A program made the translations under genes and the position numbers. Positions 21,026-32,180 of a stretch of 64,000 bases of DNA are shown here, one piece after another (position 1 is the first letter of the stretch; each line of letters starts with the position of its first letter). The notes under the pieces were generated by a model that was not told where the DNA came from, did no database searches, and was given only the letters and a program-made list of their open reading frames with translations. Origin of the DNA: Ochotona curzoniae (Eukaryota > Chordata > Mammalia > Lagomorpha > Ochotonidae); assembly GCF_017591425.1 (NCBI RefSeq), contig NW_024466599.1, positions 75,186,501 to 75,250,500 of the forward strand. The letters run 5' to 3'.

Positions 21026-22295
21026 CACCTTGCTCACAGGCTGTTTGTTCTGTTGCACTGCACTGTAGGTCTCAGGAAGGTGATGTTATACCTGTCTGGT
21101 GTGCACCTGCTCTGTCCTAGGAGTGCTGGGTGGAGCATCATGATCTTGCTCAGTCCCCTTGTGCTTGAAGGTTACTGTCTGTCAGGCTCAGACCATGGCT
21201 CTGCGCAGTCACTGTGTGGGGTTATGCAGGCCACTAGTAAAAGGATGAAGAGATTGTCCAGTGTTCTTCCTCCAAGCTGGGTCACTGCTCCATTAGCCCA
21301 GTGCCCCCTGTACCCCAACTCTCTGAACCCCAGCTGCCACTGTGCTACACTGTCTCTCTGTTTAAATATTTCCTGCTCCAGACATCTCAGAGAATGTTCG
21401 AGTCCTCATATTTGAACCGCAGCCATTCCTGGAGAAGAGGTGGGCTCGGAATAGGAAAGAAGCCCTGAGATCCAAACAGAGAGGTCCAGGAAATTCGTGT
21501 TTTAAAGGTCACGTAGCTGCCAGGGGCTGAGCTGAGCGTGTTTCTTCAGTCTTTCCAACTACATGGTGTGCCCAGGTGTTCTGGAGGCCTGAGGCTCACG
21601 GTGCCTCGGATGCTGGACTCTCCTGATCTCTGTGGAGAGTGAATCTGAGATTGAGGTCTTGTCCGAGAGGATCTGTAATCATGAGTCCAATGTGTCTCTC
21701 CACCGTCTGGTGGAGCAGAGGTTAATAGATTCCTGGGATTCATCAGACACACACAATAGGTTAGCTTTCTGTAAAACCCCCTTTGGTAAAATATACAAAA
21801 GGCACCTGATCCACAAATACACTGCTATGTGAGTGCTATTCAAACAAAGGGTTATAAGCCATATTAGCAGCTCATGTTACTGCTTCCAAATGCAAAAGCA
21901 AAAAAATGATCCAGTGTTTAGAGCAAGGGATTTATTATTTGACCATAAAAAAGAAAGGTATCTTTCTTTTGAACTTAAAATAATAGAAACTCCGATACGG
22001 AAGGCACTGAAGCCAACATTCTAAACTAATCCTTGTTCATTTCTCAACCTCCCACTCACACAAAAGCACGAGTCCTTTCCAAAATATCTCTGAGGAATGC
22101 CCTTGAACTCCTCTGGTAAAACAGCAGCTCTGCTGGCTTGATGGTGGAGTAGGTCTGTAGTGTACATTTGCACAATGTAATGGAAGCAGAGCTAGGTGGC
22201 TTGGTCCCCTCACACTTTCATCCTGCCCCTTCCCCCCAGAAAGGAAAGAGACCTCTAATCATTTCCCTATATCTTTGATCACAAATGTAATGGAT
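21026..22295. other. Unique DNA with a possible MIR remnant
   Basis: A 164-residue open frame (20921-21415) begins inside the L1 tail and has no recognisable domain. 21480-21545 ('gagaggtccaggaaattcg', 'aggtcacgtagctgcc') resembles an inverted MIR. The rest is unassigned. Confidence 0.4.
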
Positions 22296-22299
22296 TCAA

Positions 22300-22515
22300 A
22301 TAACAGGGATCTACTATCTAACTGGAGACCAAAACTCAATGGATTTTAGTGGGTTGAAATGAGGGTGTCATCAGAGCTGTGCAAGGTGTTTCTCTAAGGA
22401 CAAATCTATCTCCTTGCCTTGAGGCTACCTGCTACTCTGGGCTCTCCTCCGCTGCCTTGAAAAACAAGAGCACAGGTGTTCAAATCTCTTGGTAACTTCC
22501 ACTGTGTGGTTAACC
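22300..22515 (+). mobile_element. Ancient interspersed repeat, family uncertain
   Basis: The order 'ggagaccaaaactcaatgg', 'gggtgtcatcagagctgtgc', 'atctatctccttgccttgag' and 'gctacctgctactc' resembles a common ancient mammalian repeat with the 'aaactcagtggcttaaaac...ggctgtgctccctctggaggc' pattern. I cannot name the family with confidence. Confidence 0.45.
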
Positions 22516-24055
22516 AGAACCTTTACCAAATATTATTGGTATACTCACAGCTTCCAAGGATTAAGACGGAAACATCTTCAGGAGCCATTGCTCAACCTAC
22601 CAGAGGCCTGACCTTGGTCTTCAAGGCAAGGTGAAGATTGTCAAGTGCACCCTCCCAAGGTGACGATGGGCTTGGGGAATGCTACTGCAGTGCAGTGTCC
22701 TGGGAATCAGGCTAGAGATGTGAATGGTCCAAGGAACACAGACTGGGGACCCTCAAACATGCCACCATAGACCTCATCCTGAACTAGGCATGAAGGCAAC
22801 ATAGACTCCTATCAATGGCTGTCAGAATCCTCCTCCAATCCTTCTCTAAAACTCCAGCTGGAGGGCCTCCCCCACCGCTCCCACAGCACTTACTCTTACT
22901 TGCCATGTGGCTTGGATGTTACCAGGTTATAATTATATGGAACGTAACACTTCACTGTCTGACTTCCCAATCTGACCAAAGGCATCTGGAAGGGCAGGTG
23001 TTTGAGCTGAGCACCTTTCAGAGGCTGGCCCTTGGCAAGCAGGGCAGATTCCAGAAAAATATGACAGCGATGATGCCGCTCAAATCCAAGAGGCTGGCAT
23101 CTGCAAACTATCAAACTATGCTATGGAAATAAGAGAGTGCATGGTGACACGGGGGTTGATGGGTCTAATCTCCAGGCCTTTTGTTCAGTTGTGTACTTCT
23201 CCTGCCACCCCAGCTTTCCCATCGTGCTCAGTCTAACTCAGCCTGGCTCACATAGAGTGGCCCCTGACTCAAGCCTCCTCCTTTTCCTTCCTGCTCCTTG
23301 CAGCTACACAGCCTTCCCTTTTCCCTGACGTCCCTACCCTTCTCACAGAAAGCTCTTGACTGTCCTTCAAGATCTTCCCTGGGAGGCACACAGCCCCTCC
23401 CCCCGACAGGCAGCTGTCCTGACCCTGCACTCAGAATCGCCTCAGTGCTCCTCGAGTGTGGGGTGTGAGGATTCCCAGGAGGGTCTTGGCAAAATATACA
23501 GAGTCTGAGCATGTGGTTTTGTGCTGGTGAGGAACTCAGGTGATCAGAGTGGAGGATCTACGCACTAAGCAAGAACATGTTGCATAAAGCTCTTCTACCC
23601 AAAGGACAGATCCCAGAGGCAGGAACCTGAGTCTCCTGAAGCTCTCAACTGACAGCTGTGAATGAATGATGCCAGGAGCCGCTGGGCACTGAGACACAAG
23701 TGTCCGTGGCATATCTGTTAAGTGGATAAACGTACGGCTTCTGTAGAACTTTAGTTTGGACGTTTCCATCAGCACTTTCCAAATGAAACTGCCTATGATA
23801 CTCTTCTGTATGATAACTGAAACCCAGCTCTCCACTTCAACAACAGCAATAATAAGACTAATTTCTCAAATAAATTGGAGTCTGCTGAGTTGCCCTTCAT
23901 TGGAATGATAAACAGTATTAGGGGCCTTGCCTTATCACAAAGGCTAAGACAGTAAAAAATAAGAGGACAGTGGTCCTTTCTGGAGCCTTCACCAGGTGCA
24001 GCCTCTGCTTTGTCAGCAAGGGAACCTACTGATAAGACAGATTGGCATATTTCTG
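22516..24055. other. Unique non-coding DNA
   Basis: About 1.5 kb without a recognised repeat, unusually clean for this window. Frames of 94-105 residues at 22815-23132 and 23228-23512 have no recognisable domain. Confidence 0.4.
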
Positions 24056-24200
24056 TTTTCTTTTCCATTAGTGAGTTTATTATAGCTAAAAATAAGAAAT
24101 ACCAAGTATGCCTGTTTAGTTAGTTAAAACAGCTAAAGTTCTGGTTCTTACATTATTATGCGCAGCTAATTCCCGCAGCCTGGTTCTTTTACCATGAGCT
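24056..24200. promoter_or_regulatory. Possible conserved non-coding element
   Basis: Contains a MEF2-type core 'gctaaaaataag' near 24085, 'gtttagttagttaaaac', and 'ttattatgcgcagctaattc'. It lies in repeat-poor DNA. Function is inference from motif density only. Confidence 0.25.
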
Positions 24201-25055
24201 GAAAACACCAGATGTGATGAGACACTTTAGAAGGTTTATTCCAGCAGGGCAGGAACAGGATGGAGGTGGTGGAAAGGCAGCTAGGGGGAGGCAACACAGA
24301 GGCACCTGGGGCTGCTTATGTTCAGGTGAGCCTGCAAGGTGTGTGTGTGGTGGTGGGGTGGGATTGGGAGGGATTGAGGGCAGGTGCCAAGGGTTTGGTG
24401 CCTGCAGGTGAATGCCTGAGGATGATTAGTAAGTGGGTGGGGTTGGGGAAGGGGCTGGGAGATGTGGGGGGGGGTGGGATTCTCAGGTGAAATGCCGGAT
24501 TGTTTGATTGGTGAACAGGTGGACTGGTGCGAATTTCATGAGCTGTGAAGAAGAGAAAATGGTGCCCGGTCCAGGGTGGCAGGGTCTCAGTCTCCATGAC
24601 AACCTTCAGATCGCTCCTTACAATGCCTTCAAAAATACAGAAATGTCCTATAATTTCCTTTGAAAGCCACATTCTCAGTTCCTAAAATGTGTGGCTAATA
24701 GTATCCTGCTTTCTTAGCTAACTTTGTCCAAACTCAGTACAGAAAGTGTCACAGTTGAGAAGAAGAAGAACCCAAGTGAGAAGCACTAGTTGGGAGCATC
24801 TTCCATTAGATGTGAAAGAATCAAGGTGCTTTGTGCAATATCACCAGCACCTAACCATGGCTCCCTAAAGTGGAAAAGACTTCAAACGGGATGATGGGAA
24901 GTAGCGACAATCAGGGAAGAAGCAGAAAGGACATGACCCTGAGAGGATGTGGAAATATTGAGTCTTGGAATCAAAGGGCCACCTAGATATCACTGTTTGT
25001 GTGACTCAGATTCAGTCATTTTTAATCTTGCATCACTCGATTCGATAGTCACACT
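24201..25055. other. Unique DNA with a G-rich tract
   Basis: A G-rich segment at 24434-24478 (runs of 3-9 G separated by 1-5 bases) could form a G-quadruplex on the + strand. Frames on both strands here are low-complexity products of this tract. Confidence 0.45.
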
Positions 25056-25057
25056 CT

Positions 25058-25327
25058 CAGGGCCAATGTTGTGACAAAATAGGTTAGGCCATCAACTGCA
25101 ATGCCCACATCCCATTTCTGGTTTGAGGAGCAGCTGCTCCATTTCAATTCAGCTCCCTCTAATGCATTTGGGAAAAACAAAAAAAGAAAGAGCAAACAGA
25201 AGGCAACAGAAGTGCTTGGGCTCCTGCCACCCATGTGGGAGATCTAGGTGGAATGTCTGTTCCTGGCATGAGTGTGGCCCGTGTCTGGCTGTTTCAACTC
25301 TTTGGGAAATGAGCCAGAGGATAGAAG

Positions 25328-25365
<38 letters not shown>

Positions 25366-25415
25366 ATGTCACTCTCAGTTACTTTGCTTTTCAAAAAGTC
25401 TTAAGAATAAAGGGA
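25058..25415 (+). mobile_element. CSINE with internal (TG)n
   Basis: Plus-strand copy beginning near 'cagggccaatgttgtgac', with 'gcccacatcccatttctgg', 'tgcttgggctcctgcc', 'acccatgtgggagatctagg', 'gggaaatgagccagagg'. The microsatellite at 25329-25364 comes next, then 'tttcaaaaagtcttaag'. An A-rich insertion-like stretch interrupts it near 25173-25200. Confidence 0.8.
25329..25364. repeat. (TG)n microsatellite in CSINE
   Basis: About eighteen TG units immediately 3' of 'agaagatg', replacing the CT-rich zone of the host SINE. The position is the same as in the CSINE at 31.7 kb. Confidence 0.95.
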
Positions 25416-26765
25416 AGAATTCACATTCAGCGGGAAGAGATCTCAACATATCCAGCTTAGGTCACCTGTCCAACTCCTCGCTGGATGAGAACAGGATTCT
25501 TGGCTAAAATGCCCAATACAAGTTATATTATTTCACAAAAAAACACTAAGGAACAGCATTAGAAAGCAGAGCAGAGCACAGTGAGCCCCCATTTTATAAC
25601 ATGTTATAATGGAAGGAGTTGGTGGGCTGCAAACACAAAGAGAAGACAAGGAGATGGAAAGACCGGAAGCCTGGCTTGATTGGTTTTGTGGAACATAGGT
25701 GTACTCCAGAAAAATGCACAAATTTTACATCCCATCAAACATTTTAAATAACAAAATGATTTATGTTGAAGAGTAGGCACCCTGGCTGTGCCAACTAACA
25801 TCTCTCACCCTAGATAAAGCCTGGGTGTCCCCTGAAGTGTAAAAACAAGCAATGCTGAAATAAGACACTCAGATAGGATCTTCATTACTTGTGGAGTCTG
25901 TACTTCTGAATTTGCCTGCTGCCTGAGATGGACTTGCAACCCCCAAATCGATATTCTCTTGTGGTCAAAAGCAGCATGCTTTTCAGGTCAAAGTCAAGCA
26001 CAGCGAGGTGAAGATTTTGCGCCACTCACTGTGCACAGTCCTGGTTGAAGTGGAACAAAACGGCACATTGCATGTTTCAGCTCTCATGCTGGAAACCACA
26101 GTGCCCTTCGTAATCTACCAAAACTTGTGCCATTTCTGAGTGACTTGACTCTTTGATGGTGACTTAACTCCTTCAAGCATCATGCGTGAAGGACCTCAGT
26201 GCCTCCAAGTGCAAGAAGCAAGGCTGTGATCTGCCTTACAGAAAAAACAGATGACTTCGGGGAGCTTCACCCAGGTCAGGATATTGGTGTGGTTGTCGTG
26301 AGTTCAACATCCATGAGGCCACACCATGTATCAGATTTGGTATCCTTACACAGAAACCTTTCTAAAACAAGGTTAGCTATTGGTCACATGAGAAGGAAAC
26401 CCTAGGCCTACAGGAAACAGGAAACAGCCCCCACATTTCTCATAGGGTCGGTGATGGGTCAGTGTTCACCAACTCAGCCCTCAAGTAGGTGTGTTCTGCA
26501 GATAACTAGCATCTACTGCATATGAAAAGATTTTTGGCTGTTGGTCTTTGAAATTTTATACTGCATTGTCCCAGATTCATGGTTATTGCATTTCACTTTA
26601 AACTGGCTAATCCTCGCAGTTCTTACATACTTATCCTCTCTTAATCAATGTTGTGTCTTGAGCCTTCTCACCCCAGGATCTGAGAGGGAAGAACTGAATG
26701 GGGAGACAGGTGTGGTCGTCCCCGAGCAGCACAGCCTCCCTATCAAGTCGAGGAGATGACAATCT
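25416..26765. other. Unique non-coding DNA
   Basis: About 1.35 kb, no recognised repeat or exon. Short frames only. Confidence 0.4.
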
Positions 26766-26769
26766 CTTT

Positions 26770-27015
26770 CCCATTTGAGGCAGACAGTCTGCTTGGCGCA
26801 CACAGACTGCATTTCCTTTGCAAACAAGCTCATTACTAGCTTCCTTTATCAGTCTCTGCAAGTGAGAGGGAGATGTTTTCCATGGCTCTGTGGCACCGGA
26901 GAACGCTGTCCTGGCCCTGAATTATGCTCTTGTCTGTAACCACACTTAATTAGCAATGTTATTGCTTGATGAACTCTCCAGTGTGAGAGCAATCGACAAG
27001 GAGCACTCTGACCCA
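26770..27015. promoter_or_regulatory. Possible conserved non-coding element
   Basis: Repeat-free block containing 'ctttgcaaacaagctcatta', 'ccacacttaattagcaatg' and 'ttattgcttgatgaac'. It has forkhead-like and homeodomain-like cores in a compact cluster. No conservation test was possible. Confidence 0.25.
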
Positions 27016-27294
27016 GAGACTTCCCTCAGCTCACTACTCACCTGCATTTATAGAAAGCATTCTTTTACATGTGGTATGTATCTATAGTGTTAAGCCTCTT
27101 AATAGTTGATATACCATCGAGGGAACATTATCAAGTGAGTTAGCGTGAATGAAAATCCAACAAAATCAGGAGAGTCTAGAAGTTCTACTTCTCTGTATTA
27201 ACTAGGCACAGCCACTTCCCCTATCAGAGCGCCTGCATTTGACTGTCGCTTCCACTCTCAATCCCATCTTCCCGCTAAGGCACGCTACACTCTT

Positions 27295-27525
27295 GGGTGC
27301 AGGAGGTGATGGCTTGAAGACCTAGATCCTTGTTGTGTATGCAGCAGACCTGGATGGAACTCCAGGCTCTGTCTTCAGCTGGCCCAGTCTATTGCATTTG
27401 GAAAGTGAACGAGTACATGAGACATCTCTATCTACCTGTTTCCCTCTCTTTCTCTTTCTCTCTTTTTCTCTCTTTGTTTCTGCCCCCAAAACTAAATAAG
27501 TAAAATGAGCAAACTAAAGTTTTCT
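27295..27525 (+). mobile_element. CSINE, old 3' part
   Basis: Plus-strand 3' portion: 'ggtgatggcttgaagacc', 'cctggatggaactccagg', 'gcatttggaaagtgaacg', a (CT)n-rich zone at 27440-27478, and the tail 'aactaaataagtaaaatg'. A younger inverted CSINE inserted just downstream. Confidence 0.7.
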
Positions 27526-27880
27526 CAAAATAAGATTTTTTTAAAGATTTAGTTATTTTTATTGCAAAGTCAGATACACAGAGTAGGAGAGACAGAGAGG
27601 AATATCTTCCATCCATTGATTCACTACCCAAGTGACTGCAACAGCCGGAGCTGCACTGATCCAAAGCCAGGAGTCGGAAACCTCCTCCAGGTCTCCTACA
27701 CAGGTGCAGGGTCCCAAAGCATTGGGCCGTCCTCGACTGCTTTCCCAGGCCACAGGCAGGGAGCTGGATGGAAGCAGAGCTGCTGGGATCAGACCCAGCA
27801 CTCATATGGGATCCCGGTGTGTTCAAGGCAAGGACTTCAGCTGCTAGGCTACCTCGCCAGGCCCCCAAAATAATATTTTT
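27526..27880 (-). mobile_element. CSINE with 15-bp TSD
   Basis: Full-length minus-strand copy at 27541-27865: 'cagatacacagagtagg', 'tcttccatccattgattc', 'gatccaaagccaggagtcgg', 'caggtctcctacacagg', 'ttcccaggccacaggcaggg', 'ctaggctacctcgccagg'. It is flanked by CAAAATAAGATTTTT (27526-27540) and CAAAATAATATTTTT (27866-27880), a 15-base target-site duplication with one mismatch. Confidence 0.93.
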
Positions 27881-27885
27881 GTGTA

Positions 27886-27912
27886 TACACACACACACAA
27901 ACACATATATAC
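27886..27912. repeat. Short (CA)n/(TA)n simple repeat
   Basis: Short CA run followed by 'acatatatac'. Confidence 0.8.
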
Positions 27913-28181
27913 AATACTTATGCACAAATTGAATATAATAAAGTGTTAACAAGTGTTATTCTTGTGAACTCTTCTTTCAATTTCTGTACTATTTGAAGTG
28001 TTTTAGATGAAGATTAAAAAACCAAAAAAAAAATCTGCTTAATAGTCACATCACACCCCCCCAAAAAGCTATTTGATCAAGCATTGTCACTATAATAAAA
28101 AAAAATTGGAAAATACTGTGAGAACAGATGAGAAGAATAAATAACTTTCGGTGTCTCCATGCGATAGAACTTGATATGCAT

Positions 28182-28442
28182 AGTGACACAGAATGAGAGG
28201 GACAGACAGAAGAGTGATTGTCCATCCACTGGGTCCTAGCCTAGATGGCAGGACCCCAGAACTTAGTCCAGGTCTCCCACATGAGTGGCAGTGGCCCAAC
28301 TTACTTGGGTCATCTTTCTCCTCTATTCCCAGGCACATTATCTGAGAGCTGCAAGTAACGCAGCTGGTACCCAAGCTGGCACTGTAAAATGGGATGGTGG
28401 GATCAGAGGCAGTGCCTCAATCCACTGCATCACAGTGCTATT
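28182..28442 (-). mobile_element. CSINE, old copy
   Basis: Minus-strand copy: 'gagagggacagacagaag', 'tccaggtctcccacatgag', 'ttcccaggcacattatctg', and the inverted 5' end 'atccactgcatcacagtgc'. Diverged. Confidence 0.8.
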
Positions 28443-30357
28443 CGTGTGACATATGACATTTTTGAACAAGGAACCAGTGCTAATTCAAACCACATCCCCT
28501 CCTGCTAGTTTTCAGGCAGTTCTGAAATAGAAGTAACAGTATACACTTGGCTTCCCTGGGTACTTCTAGCTGATTTTTCAGCCATGTCTCAAAGTCAGCA
28601 AGTGATCTGGGACTTTGATGCTGTAGGAAGCGGAAGAGGGACTGAAGCACCCCGTAGATCACCATACCAGGATACTGAAAGGCAAGCCAACCATTGGTGT
28701 TAGATACGGGCATTGGGTGCCTACCACCAGCATTATGTGGGATAGTACTGACCCGGGTAAGCTGTAAACCTTGGTCCGAAGGACCCCCGTTCTGGCAATA
28801 GGAAGGATTCCAGAATTAGAGAGTGCTGTCATTTACTGGTGTTCAAAGTCAACAGTGGTGCTACCTTCTGCAGTTACGTGGGCCCGAGGCCCTCCGTACC
28901 ATTGTATATGGCTTGCTACAAGCAGGACAGGCCACTAGAGTATAACAAGCCCTGGATACTGTCATGGCCAATTCAAGATCCCTCTGCAGGAAGTGCGAAC
29001 CAGCCCGTGTCACCAGACTGAATGGGATCACCATGTGCCCAGACTGGATGAGCAGAAGCCTACAAGTCAGGGAAAGCCCAGAGACATGAATGGTCCCACA
29101 GGGTCTGAGCAGTGTTCTCGGGATCAGCAATGCATGTAAATTCTCTTCTTTCCCACACAGGTGAAACCAAACAATAATTAGGTAGTGACTTATGGTGAAT
29201 TTTCCTGCCACCTGTTATTTATAATTCTAGATAGCCACATGTCCCAGTTTATGTTTTGATCAAATTTTAACTACACTGGGGGGGGGGTGGTATTTTGGTA
29301 CCATGGTGGTATCATTAAATTGTTAATATAAGGATAACAACCCAGAATTGTCCTTGTGCCTGAGTCCAGAAATGTACATGGGGCATCTTCCATGATGGTA
29401 CTTCTCACCACGATAACCAGAACTGAAATCTGAGATAACACCAAGATAATACATCTCAGATAACCAAACGCTCATCAGCATCCCACTCTGGCCCTTTGAA
29501 AGAGCAGTACTGGGAACAGAAGCAGAGAGCGTGGTTTGCTATTGTTGACTATGGCCATCTAGACAAACAATGGTGCTACATGACAGGTTGCCAGGAATCC
29601 CCATGATCACGTGATATAACGAAGGCCAGTCTGAAGTTGCTTATTAGTCAAAGAAAAATGAAAACACTGAGAAGGTTGAAGAAAAATCCCACACCCTTTG
29701 CACTGGTGCACATTTCAAAGCTGCAATCTTGGGTATTAATAAGGACTTAAGGCAGCATGAAAGCTCTCAGTGTTCGTGGGAATGAAGCTTAGTGCCATGT
29801 GATATCAGCTTAGCCCTGCCTCGTAGGATGTGGCCCGCAGCTCCACTGCAGGTGAATTCCTAGGGAGATTTTTGTTACGTAGAAAAATCAGACATGTCCA
29901 AAGGCGTTAATGGAAACAGTGTTTGCAGCAGAAAAATCCCTGCCAGCAATGAGCATGCCCAGAACAGGGTGGTGGAGACACTGTGCAGATGCAGTACATG
30001 TGGCTACATTCAAGAGCAGCAGAACAAGAGGCAACCTGAGGACAGCTATGTAGCATCCTTTGTTTAAGCTTAAAGGAATACAATTTCCTGCTGACAAATG
30101 TGAGCATGTGAGGGAAAAGAAGTACACAGCAAAACACTCAAATCTGAAAGGAGTTGAGAACCAAAGGGGTATGCAAGGATGCTCAGCTGTTTCGAAAGAC
30201 AGCATTTCATGTTTGGGAGCGTGGCTATAAAGACACTCTTTTCCTGTCTTTAAGTGTTTAACAATGCAAGAAAGAATGCATGATTCTAAGAGAGGATACA
30301 ATAGCTTATCAGCTGAAAAAAAAAGGCAAGATATAAAAGCTCCTTCAAGAGAATTTC
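28443..30357. other. Unique non-coding DNA
   Basis: About 1.9 kb with no recognised transposon. It includes a 10-base G run at about 29279. Minus-strand frames at 28861-29211 (116 residues) and 29888-30301 (137 residues) lack recognisable domains or splice context. Confidence 0.4.
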
Positions 30358-30358
30358 A

Positions 30359-30393
30359 TCCACACACAACACACACACACACACACACACACC
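30359..30393. repeat. (CA)n microsatellite
   Basis: CA run with one early interruption (cacacacaacacac). Confidence 0.95.
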
Positions 30394-30514
30394 CCAAAAT
30401 ACTGCTGTTTTTATCTCTGGGTGTTGAGATTACTTGTGATGTTCATTTTCTTCTCACATTTCTGCATTCTGAAATGAAATATGCTCTGTCACCAGAAAAA
30501 AATATTGAGAGACA

Positions 30515-30768
30515 GTTAAATTTTTACATGTGATACAGAGGGAGAAATGGAGAAAGAGAAAAAATGAGAGGGAAATCAGTTTGAAAACAGGAGCTCGGGC
30601 CATGTCTCCCATATGAGTGTCAGGGACTCAACTGCTTGAGCCATCAACCCTGCATCCAGGGGAAGCTGGAATCGGAACGAGAAATGTGCCTGCAACCCAG
30701 ACACTTCAATATTATAGAAAACAGGCATGCTGGGCAGCAGCTTCACCACCACACTGAATGCCCATTTG
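30515..30768 (-). mobile_element. CSINE, old copy
   Basis: Minus-strand copy: 'tacagagggagaaatggag', 'ggccatgtctcccatatgag', 'gcatccaggggaagctgg', and the inverted 5' end 'caccaccacactgaatgccc'. Confidence 0.78.
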
Positions 30769-31675
30769 TATCCTATTGGGTCTCTCATGTTTGAGTTTGT
30801 TTCAGGTTAGCTACAAACGCCGGAAGCTCTCAACAGACGTTCTATTCCTGTGGAAGCATCTATGGAAAGGTCTTCATGAACAAGATAGCATTTCCCTCCA
30901 AGACAAAAACAATCGTTGTGGTCAGAATTGGAAAAAGACACCTATTAGTACTTACAAGCCTTAGAAAAGGCCATCTACCCAGTAAGGGAACAAGTATGTT
31001 AGGGGAAGAGTGTTGAGTTTTGAGCTCCTGCACACTTCCACAGGAGGCAGCAGCTTTCAGAGGAATGGTTGGACAGTTTCAGAGCTGGGGTTCCTGACTT
31101 TCTCTAGCACCTCCTCTAATGCTTTCACACGCGACATGACCCAAGTGCTTTAGAACAGGAAGGAGGGACTTCAGGGTGCACAGTACTTGGGCTGAGAGGA
31201 AGCTAAGAATCACATGATGTGGGACGTGGACAACTAAGGGACTGGAGGAGGTCAGGTGATGCTAAAGCCGCCACCTCGTCAGAATTCTGTCTGAGAATAT
31301 ATAGGTCACAGACAAATAGGATAATTAGGTTCAGTTAGCTGTGCTTAAAATCTACAAAGTCTTTCTGGAGGCTGAGCGTGCATCATGCATAATTAAAGGG
31401 ACTCTACCTTGTTTGGGAATCTACTCTGATGATAGTAAAACTTTAGAGTGTCAGGAAAAAGCTCTGTTTCCTTTTCTTTGAGAACTATGCTGACCCAGCT
31501 GTCTACTCCATTTGTTGAGCTGCTGGGAATTTGGTGATTGTCTCTGTGGTTCTACCTGCTGCTGTGATGACTAAAGCAAGCCCAGGAGCCTGGTTCTGAA
31601 AACTAAGTATGTGGGAACGGGAGGCACCTTGCACTGTCTGGTCACATGAAGAACTTATTTAAAGAACCAAATAAG
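30769..31675. other. Unique DNA with a possible regulatory block
   Basis: No repeat recognised. 31280-31400 has 'aggataattaggttcag' and 'gcatcatgcataattaaagg' (octamer/homeodomain-like cores) and may be conserved non-coding DNA. That is inference. Confidence 0.35.
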
Positions 31676-31898
31676 GAGCTGGTGCTTTGGCACAGCTGGT
31701 CAAACCATCATGTGTGACAAAGAGTCCTAAATTGGAGCTCTGATTCAAGATCCAACTTCCTTCTAATTCACCTGGGAAAATAACAGAGACTGTCACAAGT
31801 ACTTTGGCCCCTGCCTCTCACGTGAGAAACCTGAATGGAGTCCCAGGCCCCTGAACAAGCCACTGCAGCCATATGGTGAATGAATCAGCAAATGGGAG

Positions 31899-31899
<1 letters not shown>

Positions 31900-31948
<49 letters not shown>
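31900..31948. repeat. (TG)n microsatellite in CSINE
   Basis: About twenty-four TG units at the position where young CSINEs carry the CT-rich zone. Confidence 0.97.
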
Positions 31949-31952
<4 letters not shown>

Positions 31953-31997
31953 CCTCTCTCTCCATCTCCCAGCCTTTCAAATAAACCAAGCAAATAA

Positions 31998-32089
31998 GCA
32001 AGCAAGAAAGAAAGAAAAAAGGAAGGAAGGAAGAAGGAGAGAAAGAAGGAAAGAGAAATGAAAGAAGGAAGGAAGGAAGGAAGGAAGGA

Positions 32090-32152
<63 letters not shown>

Positions 32153-32165
32153 GAAAGAAAGAACA
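31998..32165. repeat. Homopurine (GAAA)n/(GGAA)n tract
   Basis: About 165 bp almost purely A and G on the + strand, derived from the SINE tail. It makes long low-complexity minus-strand frames rich in Leu/Ser/Phe that are not genes. Confidence 0.95.
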
Positions 32166-32180
32166 AGATAAACAAAAAAA

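Larger units (their letters stand above)
31676..32180 (+). mobile_element. CSINE carrying (TG)n and a purine-rich tail
   Basis: Plus-strand copy: 'aaggagctggtgctttggc', 'ggagctctgattcaagatcc', 'ggcccctgcctctcacgtg', 'gccactgcagccatatgg', 'aatgggagatg'. Next come the (TG)n run at 31900-31948, 'tccctctctctccatctccc' and 'tttcaaataaaccaagcaa'. The A-rich tail has expanded into (GAAA)n/(GGAA)n to about 32165. Confidence 0.88.

Noticed and set aside
27428..27952. 174-residue minus-strand open frame
   Set aside because: It reads through two CSINE copies and a CT-rich run.
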